Shown: positions 25,491 through 32,770 of the stretch, one piece after another
Numbering within the stretch: position 1 is the stretch's first letter
How the letters are laid out: the number at the start of each line of letters is the position of its first letter
Source: Chryseobacterium sp. Leaf201
GTDB taxonomy: Bacteria; Bacteroidota; Bacteroidia; Flavobacteriales; Weeksellaceae
Length of the DNA: 56,811 nucleotides
Assembly (NCBI RefSeq): GCF_001421435.1
Contig: NZ_LMKA01000054.1
Coordinates: forward strand, 1 to 56,811
Reading direction: 5' to 3'
Position numbers and translations under genes: made by a program
The notes under the pieces: generated by a model
Database searches by the model: none
Told to the model about the DNA's origin: nothing
What the model saw: only the letters and a program-made list of their open reading frames with translations

Positions 25491-25523
25491 AAACCTAACG
25501 GGTTTTAGAAACCCGTTAGGTTT
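25491..25523. repeat. REP-like palindrome, upstream copy
   Basis: The 33-bp palindrome has arms identical to the copy at 24854-24886, with centre TAG instead of TAA. It lies 13 bp upstream of the RAYT start. Confidence 0.92.
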
Positions 25524-25553
25524 GGGTATATTCAATTAATTTGCTTACTAAAA

Positions 25554-26147
25554 TCACTTCACATCATCCCAAATGCCGTAATCAACCACTTTTGTAGGAA
25601 TCTGCTGAACATATTCAGTAAACGGTTCGCAAGGCAGAATGGCCTCTTTTCCTTCTCTTGCCAGTTCCTGGTAGAGTTTTGTACCTTCCGTTTTCCATTT
25701 GATCATTTCATCGGAAACATCACGGATGATTTTTGCCGGACTTCCGACAATCAGTTTTCTTGCATCACATTTGAAATTTGCAGGAACAAAAGCCAGTGCA
25801 CCAATGATACATTCGTCACCAATTACAGCTTTATCCATTACAACCGCGTTCATTCCAACCAGACAGTTTCTTCCGATATGTCCGGAATGAATAATCGCAC
25901 CATGACCGATGTGCGCAGATTCTTCTAAAATGGTTTCGATGCCCGGGAAAACGTGGAGTGTACAGTTTTCCTGCACATTTGCCCCGTCTTTGATGATAAT
26001 TTTGCCCCAATCGCCGCGGATCACTGCGTTCGGACCGATATAAACCTCTTCGCCGATTTCTACGTTACCAATAATCACTGCTTGCGGATGAACGTAAGCA
26101 GAGGGTTTGATGATGGGACGAATGCCATGATATGAGTAAATATTCAT
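25554..26147 (-). CDS. paaY: PaaY, gamma-carbonic-anhydrase-like thioesterase
   Basis: The 197-aa left-handed beta-helix protein has hexapeptide repeats (for example VIIGNVEIGEEVYIGPNAV) and metal-ligand histidines in CTLHVF and IGHGAIIHSGH, as in gamma-class carbonic anhydrases. The stretch LVGMNAVVMDKAVIGDE and the C-terminal WKTEGTKLYQELARE are PaaY-like. PaaY is a hexapeptide thioesterase that rescues CoA from dead-end ring intermediates. It is downstream of paaJ, separated by a dyad repeat. Confidence 0.88.
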   Translation of the reverse strand: MNIYSYHGIRPIIKPSAYVHPQAVIIGNVEIGEEVYIGPNAVIRGDWGKIIIKDGANVQENCTLHVFPGIETILEESAHIGHGAIIHSGHIGRNCLVGMNAVVMDKAVIGDECIIGALAFVPANFKCDARKLIVGSPAKIIRDVSDEMIKWKTEGTKLYQELAREGKEAILPCEPFTEYVQQIPTKVVDYGIWDDVK

Positions 26148-26153
26148 AATTTT

Positions 26154-26242
26154 AATTTGAAAATTTGATAATGAGCTAATTTGGAAATTAAAACGTCTTA
26201 AAAAACATTTTCAAATTCTCAAATTAGCTCATTTTCAAATTA
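26154..26242. repeat. Dyad repeat, AATTTGAAAAT family (paaJ-paaY gap)
   Basis: The whole gap is an imperfect inverted repeat. The left arm has AATTTGAAAATTTGATAATG, and both arms contain the exactly complementary core AATGAGCTAATTT/AAATTAGCTCATT. It is one of four members of this family in the operon, each between two paa genes. Confidence 0.85.
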
Positions 26243-26243
26243 A

Positions 26244-27452
26244 TTATACTTTTTCAATCACCATTGCATAACCCTGTCCGACACCGATACAAAGGGTACA
26301 CAATGCGTATTTTTTATCCTGTTTCTGAAGTTCTAAAGCAGCAGAACCGATGATTCTCGCCCCGGAAACTCCAAGAGGGTGACCAATGGCGATGGCTCCT
26401 CCGTTTGGATTTACCCTTGAATCGTCATCCTGCAGACCTAAGCTTCTGGTTACAGCCAAAGACTGCGCGGCAAAAGCTTCGTTCAGTTCAATAACATCCA
26501 TATCGTCTAACGAAAGATTAAGTCTTTTCAAAAGTTTCTGAGTCGCTTCAACCGGTCCGATTCCCATAATTCTCGGTTCAACGCCGGCAACAGAAGATCC
26601 TAAAATCCTTGCTTTTGGTTTTAATCCGTATTTTTTTACCGCTTCTTCACTTGCCAGAATTAAAGCAGCGGCTCCGTCATTCATGCCTGAAGCATTTCCG
26701 GCCGTTACCGTTCCCCCTTCTTTTCTGAAAGAAGGACGAAGTTTCCCTAATCCTTCCATTGAAGAAGTCGGTTTGATGAATTCATCTTTATCAAAAACTT
26801 TCGGTTCTCCTTTTTTCTGTGGAATTTCAACTTTTATAATTTCTTCCGCCAGTCTTCCGCTTTCCTGAGCCTGGGCTGCTTTCTGCTGAGACCAAAGAGC
26901 AAATTTATCCTGGTCTTCACGGCTGATGCTGTGCATTTCCGCTAAGTTCTCAGCCGTGTCTCCCATGGCGTCAACGCCGTACATTTCTTTCATTTTGGGA
27001 TTCACAAACCTCCAACCGAAAGTGGTGTCAAACATCTGGCTGTCTCTTCCGAAAGCAGCGCTCGGTTTTGACATTACATAAGGCGAACGCGTCATGTGCT
27101 CCACTCCACCTGCAATATAAATTTCGCCTTCTCCTGAAGCAATCGAACGGAAAGCATTGGCCACCGCCGACATTCCTGAAGCACATAATCTGTTTACGGT
27201 CTCCCCTCCGATTTTGTAGGGAAGTCCGGCCAGTAAAAGTCCCATTCTTGCTACATTTCTATTATCTTCTCCGGCCTGATTGGCGCATCCGAAAATAACG
27301 TCTTCAATTTCCTCAACCGGAACTTCAGGATTTCTTGCCACGATTTCTTTCAGCACAATGGCCGCCAAATCATCGGCTCTCACTTCTGACAGTCCTCCGC
27401 TTAGTTTTGAAATGGGAGTTCTGATATAATCTATGATGTATACGTTGTTCAT
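26244..27452 (-). CDS. paaJ: PaaJ, 3-oxoadipyl-CoA/3-oxo-5,6-dehydrosuberyl-CoA thiolase
   Basis: The 402-aa thiolase performs the thiolytic steps of the late beta-oxidation part of phenylacetate breakdown. The nucleophile Cys is in NRLCASGMSAV near residue 90. The active-site His is in GGAIAIGHPLGVSGAR and the second Cys in CTLCIGVGQG. Length and motifs match acetyl-CoA acetyltransferases, and the operon context specifies the substrate. Upstream is the four-helix-bundle gene across a dyad repeat. Confidence 0.93.
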   Translation of the reverse strand: MNNVYIIDYIRTPISKLSGGLSEVRADDLAAIVLKEIVARNPEVPVEEIEDVIFGCANQAGEDNRNVARMGLLLAGLPYKIGGETVNRLCASGMSAVANAFRSIASGEGEIYIAGGVEHMTRSPYVMSKPSAAFGRDSQMFDTTFGWRFVNPKMKEMYGVDAMGDTAENLAEMHSISREDQDKFALWSQQKAAQAQESGRLAEEIIKVEIPQKKGEPKVFDKDEFIKPTSSMEGLGKLRPSFRKEGGTVTAGNASGMNDGAAALILASEEAVKKYGLKPKARILGSSVAGVEPRIMGIGPVEATQKLLKRLNLSLDDMDVIELNEAFAAQSLAVTRSLGLQDDDSRVNPNGGAIAIGHPLGVSGARIIGSAALELQKQDKKYALCTLCIGVGQGYAMVIEKV

Positions 27453-27475
27453 AATAATTCAATTTAACAATCTAG

Positions 27476-27532
27476 TAGTGTAACAATGTAACAATCATTG
27501 GTAGACTGGTATATTGGTACATTGTTACACTA
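27476..27532. repeat. Dyad repeat, TGTAACAATG family (4HB-paaJ gap)
   Basis: The 20-bp arms at 27476-27495 and 27513-27532 are complementary at 19 of 20 positions (core GTAACAATGTA). The right arm includes the TAG stop of the four-helix-bundle gene. Left-arm sequence also recurs inverted at 27890 on the other side of that gene. Confidence 0.9.
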
Positions 27533-27880
27533 ATTTTTTAAACTTGTACTTAATATTTTATAAATAATTTTTCCTAATTCTACAATCTGATGTTCTAGTT
27601 TTTCATCAAACGGATAATTTTTGGAATGCTTACATAGGTAAAGCCAATATTTAGTTTCTTCCAATTCTTTAGCTGAAATTTTTATCTTGTTGATAAAATC
27701 ATTTTTACTGTGAGGGTTTTGTGCTTCAAATGCATTTGCTCCAATGCTTGTTCCGGAACGTAACAACTGTTTTGCAATAACAAACTTTCTTTTGTCTTCT
27801 AATAATTCGCAGAATTCAATTATATCTAAAGAAAATTGAACAGTTTTCGTTATCAAAGGATTATTCTCAAAATTAATCAT
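27530..27880 (-). CDS. Four-helix-bundle (S23/IVS-type) protein
   Basis: The 116-aa protein is a member of the four-helix-bundle family first known from ORFs in 23S rRNA intervening sequences. It has the pattern FSLDIIEFCELL, the conserved QLLRSGTSIGANAFEA near residue 38 and KISAKELEETKYWLYL. Related folds include the Avd accessory protein of diversity-generating retroelements. No rRNA or retroelement is near. It lies between paaI and paaJ and is bracketed by inverted TGTAACAATG-family repeats, so it was probably inserted as a small unit. Function unknown. Confidence 0.88.
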   Translation of the reverse strand: MINFENNPLITKTVQFSLDIIEFCELLEDKRKFVIAKQLLRSGTSIGANAFEAQNPHSKNDFINKIKISAKELEETKYWLYLCKHSKNYPFDEKLEHQIVELGKIIYKILSTSLKN

Positions 27881-27889
27881 GCCTTTAAA

Positions 27890-27925
27890 ATTGTTACATT
27901 GTTAAACTTTTACATTGTTACATTG
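27890..27925. repeat. TGTTACATTG-family repeat (paaI-4HB gap)
   Basis: Two direct copies of a TACATTGT-containing segment (27890-27906 and 27911-27925) lie in the gap. The first is the inverted counterpart of the left arm at 27476-27495, so the four-helix-bundle gene is flanked by inverted repeats. Confidence 0.85.
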
Positions 27926-27928
27926 AGC

Positions 27929-28342
27929 CTAAAGCTCTGTTACTTTTTTTCCTATTTTATAAACTGTTCCGACGAATTTTGCAATCAGGTCGTTGTTTTG
28001 ATTGGTAATTTTAATGTCGTAAACAGCGGTTTTCCGGGTGTTGTTTGCCAATACACTTTCTGCCCTGAAAATATCACCTTCTTTTCCGGCTTTGGTAAAA
28101 TTGATGATACAGTTTAAGGCAACAGCCGCCTCGCCGGTATTGTTGGATGAGAATGCCAGCGCAGAATCTGCAAAAGCAAACGTGACGCCGCCATGGACTG
28201 TTTTTAATCCATTGATCATCTCTTTTTTGATGGGCATTTCCAGCAAACAATAATTTTCTTTAACTTCGATCATCCTGATATTCATCCATTGGGAAAAATA
28301 ATCCTGATCAAACATATATTCTGCAACCTGTCTTGGATTCAT
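27929..28342 (-). CDS. paaI: PaaI, phenylacetyl-CoA pathway thioesterase
   Basis: The 137-aa hotdog-fold thioesterase has the PaaI signature NGLKTVHGGVTFAFADSALAFSS (HGG plus the catalytic Asp in FAD). It hydrolyses dead-end phenylacetyl-CoA derivatives. Length matches the family. It lies downstream of the 106-aa unknown gene with a 78-bp gap that holds no repeat, and upstream of the four-helix-bundle gene. Confidence 0.92.
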   Translation of the reverse strand: MNPRQVAEYMFDQDYFSQWMNIRMIEVKENYCLLEMPIKKEMINGLKTVHGGVTFAFADSALAFSSNNTGEAAVALNCIINFTKAGKEGDIFRAESVLANNTRKTAVYDIKITNQNNDLIAKFVGTVYKIGKKVTEL

Positions 28343-28420
28343 TCTTTAATGTGTGTTGGTATTTTATATGTAGATATTTATTATTTTTAGATCATATATA
28401 ATCGCGTTTTGCTATCAATA

Positions 28421-28741
28421 TTAATCTTTACGAAACATGGCGATTTCTTCATATAATTCATCGGACAGTTTATCATAAATGTTCATGGTCTTGCCGAGAA
28501 TTACCTGCTCATAGGAAAGGGTTCCTGCATCTGACAGATTTTCATTTGAATAAGGAGTATTTAAATCAATACCATTTTCACTGGCTAATCTCCTGATCAG
28601 CTGTTTATATTTTTCATTAAATTTCCCAAGCAACTCAAGCCTTTCCTGATCATCTTCTGTTAAGGAAAGCTCCTGAATGATGTACTCTTTTTCAATAAGA
28701 AGCCTTGTTTCCAATTCTGCTCTGAATCCGTCTATATCCAT
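28421..28741 (-). CDS. Unknown small helical protein in the paa operon
   Basis: The 106-aa acidic soluble protein is predicted to be almost all alpha-helical (FRAELETRLLIEKEYIIQEL, DDQERLELLGKFNEKYKQLI, LSDELYEEIAMFRKD). No signal peptide or cysteine is present and no family is recognised. It is collinear with paaH and paaI, between a dyad repeat and a plain gap. Codon usage looks ordinary. It is not a known paa component. Confidence 0.65.
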   Translation of the reverse strand: MDIDGFRAELETRLLIEKEYIIQELSLTEDDQERLELLGKFNEKYKQLIRRLASENGIDLNTPYSNENLSDAGTLSYEQVILGKTMNIYDKLSDELYEEIAMFRKD

Positions 28742-28746
28742 TTTTT

Positions 28747-28849
28747 AATGTAATAATTTAACAATGTAACAGTTTACCAATGAGATTTTTCACTTTGCTC
28801 AGAATGACAGTACGATTGCTACATTGTTAGATTGCTATATTGTTACATT
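28747..28849. repeat. Dyad repeat, TGTAACAATG family with nested core (paaH-unknown gap)
   Basis: The 35-bp arms at 28747-28781 and 28815-28849 pair at 28 of 35 positions. The right arm contains the paaH stop codon. The centre (28782-28810) is a different repeat; its minus strand reads CTGTCATTCTGAGCAAAGTG, which also occurs in two other gaps. Confidence 0.88.
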
Positions 28850-29973
28850 TTTCTCAGTAACGGGCTTTGTCTGTATCTTTCCTCCTGATATTCTTCGTAA
28901 AGATTCTGCAGGGTTTCGGAAATTTTTGAAAAACCGATCTCTTTTCCCCATGCCAATAATCCTTTCGGGTAATTTACTCCTTTTTGCATTGCCAATTCCA
29001 GATCTTCATCATTTGCAATGCCTAATCTTTTTGCTTCAACGGCTTCATTAATCAGCATGGAAATGATTCTTAAATAGATCTGCCGATACAAAGCTTCGTC
29101 TTTTTCTGCAACCGGATTTTGGGCATTTTCTGAATAGTCATAAAAACCTTTTCCTGTTTTCCTGCCGTGAAGCTTGGCTTCAGACATTCTTTGCTGCAAT
29201 AAAGACGGTTTGTATTTTGGGTCGTAGAAATAATCTTTGTAAACGGTTGTTGTTACGGAGAAATTTACATCGACACCAATTAAATCCATGAGCTCAAACG
29301 GCCCCATTTTAAAATTCCCTAAAGTTTTCATCGCATCATCAACCTGTTCTACAGTGGCGATATTTTCTTCAACAATTCTTAAACCTTCACCGTAATACGG
29401 ACGGGCAATTCTGTTGACAATAAATCCAGGAATATCTTTAGCAATAACAGGCGTTTTACCCCAATCTTTCATAAGGGTATACATTTTTTCCGCTAAAGAT
29501 TTTTCTGTAATTAAGGACGGAATAATTTCAACCAAAGGCATCAATGGTGCCGGATTGAAAAAGTGGATTCCGATGAAACGCTCCGGTTTTTCTAATTCCG
29601 CGCCGAGAGAGGTGATGGAAATGGATGAGGTATTGGAAGCAATGACACAGTTTTCTGAAACATGTTTCTCCAATTCTGTAAAAACTTTGGTCTTGATTTC
29701 CTTGTTTTCGATGATAGCTTCGATGATTAATTCGCAATCTTTGAAGTCTTTCAATTCTGTAGCGATGGAAATATTCGTTAAAATTTCAGTCATTTTTTCT
29801 GCTGAAATCTTCTGTTTATCAACCAATCTGGTCAATGTTTTTTCCAAACCTACGGTTGCCGTTTCTACCTGTTTTGCGTTGGCGTCATAGACCCAAACTC
29901 TGCATCCGTTCGTGGCGGCTACTTGTGCGATGCCAATCCCCATTGTCCCGGCACCGATAACTCCTATATTCAT
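28843..29973 (-). CDS. paaH: PaaH, 3-hydroxyacyl-CoA dehydrogenase
   Basis: The 376-aa enzyme oxidises 3-hydroxyadipyl-CoA with NAD+. The Rossmann motif GAGTMGIGIAQVAATNG is at residue 7. The catalytic His is in GIHFFNPAPLMPLVEI near 140. The C-terminal 3HCDH domains are duplicated (GRKTGKGFYDYSE, then NEAVEAKRLGIANDEDLELAM), giving a length intermediate between single-domain HbdA (~282) and E. coli PaaH (~475). The stop codon lies in a dyad repeat, giving the C-terminus LLRKM. Confidence 0.93.
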   Translation of the reverse strand: MNIGVIGAGTMGIGIAQVAATNGCRVWVYDANAKQVETATVGLEKTLTRLVDKQKISAEKMTEILTNISIATELKDFKDCELIIEAIIENKEIKTKVFTELEKHVSENCVIASNTSSISITSLGAELEKPERFIGIHFFNPAPLMPLVEIIPSLITEKSLAEKMYTLMKDWGKTPVIAKDIPGFIVNRIARPYYGEGLRIVEENIATVEQVDDAMKTLGNFKMGPFELMDLIGVDVNFSVTTTVYKDYFYDPKYKPSLLQQRMSEAKLHGRKTGKGFYDYSENAQNPVAEKDEALYRQIYLRIISMLINEAVEAKRLGIANDEDLELAMQKGVNYPKGLLAWGKEIGFSKISETLQNLYEEYQEERYRQSPLLRKM

Positions 29974-30080
29974 AATCTAACAGTGTATCAATGTAACAAT
30001 GTAATAATTACGCCCTGTCATGCTAAGCTTGTCGAAGCATCTCAATTGGTAAACTGATACATTGGTACATTGTTATATTA
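29973..30080. repeat. Dyad repeat, TGTAACAATG family with nested core (paaG-paaH gap)
   Basis: The 37-bp arms at 29973-30009 and 30044-30080 pair at 29 of 37 positions; the left arm touches the paaH start codon. The centre holds CTGTCATGCTAAGCTTGTCG, a variant of the nested core found at 28782-28810. Confidence 0.9.
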
Positions 30081-30084
30081 ATTT

Positions 30085-30885
30085 TTATTTCCCTTTATAT
30101 TCAGGTTTTCTTTTTTGCAAAAAGGCTTGTACACCTTCTTTGAAATCCTCTGTTTCTGCTGCTTCCTGCTGAAGGTCGCCTTCCAGTTCCAACTGCTCTT
30201 TCAATGTATTGTTGTATGACTGAGCGAATGCTTTTTTGGTTAGTTTGATTGCGGCAGTTGGCATATTTGACATTTTTTCAAGAATTTCCATTGATTTTGG
30301 AGCGAATTCTTCTTCATTGAAAACTTCAGCTACCAAACCGTAAGATTTTGCTTCTTCAGCCGATAGTTTTTTTCCGGTGAATGCTAAATAATTTGCCAAT
30401 TGTCTACCTAATAATTTCGGTAAGAAGTATGTTCCGCCCGTATCAGGAATCAAACCGATATTGGAGAATGCCTGAGCAAAATACGCCTTGTCAGCTGCGA
30501 GAACGAAATCAGAAATTAAAGCCAGCATCGCACCGGCTCCTACTGCCGGACCGTTTACCAATGCAACAACCGGTTTTCTGCAACGTGTAATTTCGGTTAC
30601 CAAAGGATTATAATAATCTACTACAATCTTTCTGATGATATCGTCATCACGATGTTCATTTCCCTGAACGAAAGCATCATCCAGATTCTGCCCGGAACAG
30701 AATGCCCTTCCCCTTCCTGAAATGGCAACGCATCTTACGGTTTCGTCATTGCTGCATTCTTTAATAAAATCTTTCAGATCTGATAAAGACGGCTTGGTAA
30801 GCGCATTCATCGTATCCGGTTGATTCAGGTAAGCAATTTTCAGTTTCCCGTCAAAATGCGTTTCGATATCCAGTTGTGTGTACAT
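30085..30885 (-). CDS. paaG: PaaG, ring-1,2-epoxyphenylacetyl-CoA isomerase
   Basis: The 266-aa crotonase-fold enzyme converts ring-epoxide to oxepin-CoA. The oxyanion-hole regions are GRGRAFCSGQNLDD and GPAVGAGAMLALISDFVLAA. The catalytic aspartate is in GLIPDTGGTYFLP, diagnostic for PaaG rather than hydratases. Length fits. It lies between paaD and paaH, separated from each by a repeat-filled gap. Confidence 0.93.
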   Translation of the reverse strand: MYTQLDIETHFDGKLKIAYLNQPDTMNALTKPSLSDLKDFIKECSNDETVRCVAISGRGRAFCSGQNLDDAFVQGNEHRDDDIIRKIVVDYYNPLVTEITRCRKPVVALVNGPAVGAGAMLALISDFVLAADKAYFAQAFSNIGLIPDTGGTYFLPKLLGRQLANYLAFTGKKLSAEEAKSYGLVAEVFNEEEFAPKSMEILEKMSNMPTAAIKLTKKAFAQSYNNTLKEQLELEGDLQQEAAETEDFKEGVQAFLQKRKPEYKGK

Positions 30886-30899
30886 AGTATTAATTTTTT

Positions 30900-30979
30900 A
30901 ATTTGAAAATTAGTCAATTTGAAAATTCTGATTTCACTACTAATTTACTCATTTTCAAATTAGCACATTTTCAAAATTT
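30900..30979. repeat. Dyad repeat, AATTTGAAAAT family (paaD-paaG gap)
   Basis: Each arm has two tandem copies of the unit (AATTTGAAAATTAG..., CATTTTCAAATTAG...). Together they occupy the whole gap up to the paaD stop codon. Confidence 0.85.
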
Positions 30980-31444
30980 TTAATGACATTTAAAATAATC
31001 AAAAGGCTCAAGACAGTCTAAACACTGGTAAGAAGCCTTACACAGTGTAGATCCGAATCTGCTGATCTGTTTTGAGTTCATAGAGCCGCACCGCGGACAC
31101 TTTTTCGGTTTCCCGATGTGATGTTCGTCGGCTCCTTTTTCGGGAGGTGAAATTCCGTAGACGCGGAGTTTTTCCCTTGCTTCATCCGTCAGCCAGTCTG
31201 TTGTCCAGATCGGAAACATTTTGGTGACTACTTTAGCATGCCAGCCGTTTTCCTTCATGATCTTGATGATGTCTTCTTCAATGGTAAACATAGCGGGACA
31301 GGCAGAATACGTCGGCGTAATCGTTACTTCACAAGAATTCTCACTCGTAACTTTGGCTTTTCTTACAATGCCCAGTTCCACGATATTGATTACCGGAATT
31401 TCCGGATCGGGAACTAATTCTAATATTTCTAAAGGATTTTTCAT
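30980..31444 (-). CDS. paaD: PaaD, phenylacetyl-CoA epoxidase maturation subunit
   Basis: The 154-aa protein has an N-terminal MIP18/DUF59 domain (ILELVPDPEIPVINIVELGIV, PTYSACPA) and a C-terminal zinc ribbon with CPRCGS, CKASYQCLDC and a final CH. PaaD is needed for full activity of the PaaABCE epoxidase, probably for metal-cofactor assembly. It sits between paaC and paaG. Confidence 0.93.
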   Translation of the reverse strand: MKNPLEILELVPDPEIPVINIVELGIVRKAKVTSENSCEVTITPTYSACPAMFTIEEDIIKIMKENGWHAKVVTKMFPIWTTDWLTDEAREKLRVYGISPPEKGADEHHIGKPKKCPRCGSMNSKQISRFGSTLCKASYQCLDCLEPFDYFKCH

Positions 31445-31449
31445 TTATT

Positions 31450-31534
31450 AATTTGAGAATTAAAAAATTTGAAAATTTGAAAATTAAAAGCTGTCCACCA
31501 TTTTCAAATTAACTCATTTTCAAATTAACTCATT
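31450..31534. repeat. Dyad repeat, AATTTGAAAAT family (paaC-paaD gap)
   Basis: The left part (AATTTGAGAATTAAAA, TTTGAAAATTTGAAAATT) and the right part (two copies of CATTTTCAAATTAACT) are complementary. The array fills the gap and ends 6 bp before the paaC stop. Confidence 0.83.
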
Positions 31535-31540
31535 GATTTT

Positions 31541-32290
31541 TTACCACGTACATCCCGGATAGGCTCTCTGCATATACTGCAGTTCACAAAGCATAAATCC
31601 GAAATATTCTGTGTGATAGCCTGTTCTTGATTTTGGCTGCATGAATGGATTTGCAGGATATTCCAAACCGAAATCCTGAAAATCCCGGGTGGTAACGGAT
31701 ACAAAATTTTCATACAGAGCCTCAACATCAGGAGCGACATTTAAAGCAATTAAATCATCTTCTCCCTCTACTTTTGCAAATAAACCTTTGGTGTATTCCC
31801 AGATATTATCAACGGCTTTTATCAAACGGCCCCTGCTTTCTTCTGTTCCCTGAGCAAAAATTTTCATCCATGAAGCAGCATGTGTGTAATGATACCTTAC
31901 TTCTTTCAAGGATTTCTGAGCAATGGCAGAAAGTTCTTCATCCGCAGAATCTGACAATGCCTCGTACATCAGTTTCTGATAGACTGAGAAAACATATACT
32001 TTCAGGATGGTCTGTGCATAATCTTCGTTCGGAAGCTCTGTCCAGTGTGCGTTTACATATTCATGCTCATGTCTTAAGAAAGCCAGATCATCTTCGTTTT
32101 TGCCATTATCGGCAACTCTTGAAGCGTAAACATAAAAGTTATTGGCCTGTCCGAGTTCATCCAAAGCGATGTTTGTCAATGCAATATCTTCCTCTAAATA
32201 AGGGCCTTCACCGCACCACGCAGACAAACGCTGTCCCATGATGAAACTGTCGTCTGCTAGTTTTAATAAATAATTATATAATGGGTTCAT
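31541..32290 (-). CDS. paaC: PaaC, structural subunit of phenylacetyl-CoA epoxidase
   Basis: The 249-aa ferritin-like helical protein pairs with PaaA in the (PaaAC)2 core. It shows SAWCGEGPYLEEDIALTNIALDELGQANNFYVYA and the partly degenerate di-iron-like KEVRYHYTHAASW, as expected for the non-catalytic subunit. Length matches E. coli PaaC (~248 aa). Confidence 0.95.
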   Translation of the reverse strand: MNPLYNYLLKLADDSFIMGQRLSAWCGEGPYLEEDIALTNIALDELGQANNFYVYASRVADNGKNEDDLAFLRHEHEYVNAHWTELPNEDYAQTILKVYVFSVYQKLMYEALSDSADEELSAIAQKSLKEVRYHYTHAASWMKIFAQGTEESRGRLIKAVDNIWEYTKGLFAKVEGEDDLIALNVAPDVEALYENFVSVTTRDFQDFGLEYPANPFMQPKSRTGYHTEYFGFMLCELQYMQRAYPGCTW

Positions 32291-32299
32291 TGTTTTATT

Positions 32300-32360
32300 T
32301 TTTGTAAAGTGTAAAATGTCGGATGTACAATGTACTTTTTACAGCTGACATTTTACAAAA
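32300..32360. repeat. Dyad repeat, GTAAAATGTC family (paaB-paaC gap)
   Basis: The left arm TTTTGTAAAGTGTAAAATGTC (split here by one unpaired 7-nt duplication) pairs with GACATTTTACAAAA at 32347-32360. The loop includes ATGTACAATGTAC. The same family recurs in the paaE-paaA gap. Confidence 0.83.
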
Positions 32361-32362
32361 GA

Positions 32363-32644
32363 TTACATATTTTTCACATCGTTTGGAATCTCGTAGAACG
32401 TCGGGTGACGGTACAATTTATCATCAGCCGGATCAAAGAAAGCTTCTTTATCAATTCCTTCCGAAGTCACAATATATTTACTTGGAACTACCCAAACAGA
32501 AGTCCCTTCTTTTCTTCTTGTATACACGTCTCTTGCGTTCTGCAATGCCATTTCTGCTGTTGGCGCCTGTACAATGCCAACGTGTTTGTGGGACAATCCC
32601 GGTTTAGTCTGAATAAACACTTCCCACATATCTAAATTTGCCAT
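32363..32644 (-). CDS. paaB: PaaB, phenylacetyl-CoA epoxidase subunit
   Basis: The 93-aa small subunit links the catalytic complexes. It shows the family start MWEVFIQTKPGLSHKHVGI, the Ala-rich helix APTAEMALQNARDVYTRR and WVVPSKYIVTS. Length matches the family (~95 aa). It is co-directional with paaA and paaC. Confidence 0.95.
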   Translation of the reverse strand: MANLDMWEVFIQTKPGLSHKHVGIVQAPTAEMALQNARDVYTRRKEGTSVWVVPSKYIVTSEGIDKEAFFDPADDKLYRHPTFYEIPNDVKNM

Positions 32645-32649
32645 AATTC

Positions 32650-32770
32650 AATTTGAAAATTTGAAAATTAGTTAATTTGAAAATTGATGATTCTGTATAA
32701 TTGAAAATTTGATAATAAATAACACGGTCAAGGTCATTTTCAAATTTTCAAATTAGTACATTTTCAAATT
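32650..32770. repeat. Dyad repeat, AATTTGAAAAT family (paaA-paaB gap)
   Basis: This is the longest member, filling the 124-bp gap. It has three left units (AATTTGAAAATTTGAAAATT and two more) and two right units (CATTTTCAAATTTTCAAATT, CATTTTCAAATT). The last bases overlap the paaA stop codon. Confidence 0.85.

Larger units (their letters stand above)
24854..25523 (-). mobile_element. REP-RAYT element inside the paa operon
   Basis: A tyrosine HUH transposase gene is bounded on both sides by the same 33-bp palindrome, with 13 bp between the transposase and each palindrome. This is the arrangement described for REP-associated tyrosine transposases (RAYT/TnpA-REP). The unit splits the esterase from paaY. 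No further copies of the palindrome are in the window. Confidence 0.85.

Noticed and set aside
27530..27880. Part of a diversity-generating retroelement (Avd) or an rRNA intervening sequence
   Set aside because: No reverse transcriptase, template repeat or rRNA is nearby. Only the four-helix family resemblance remains.
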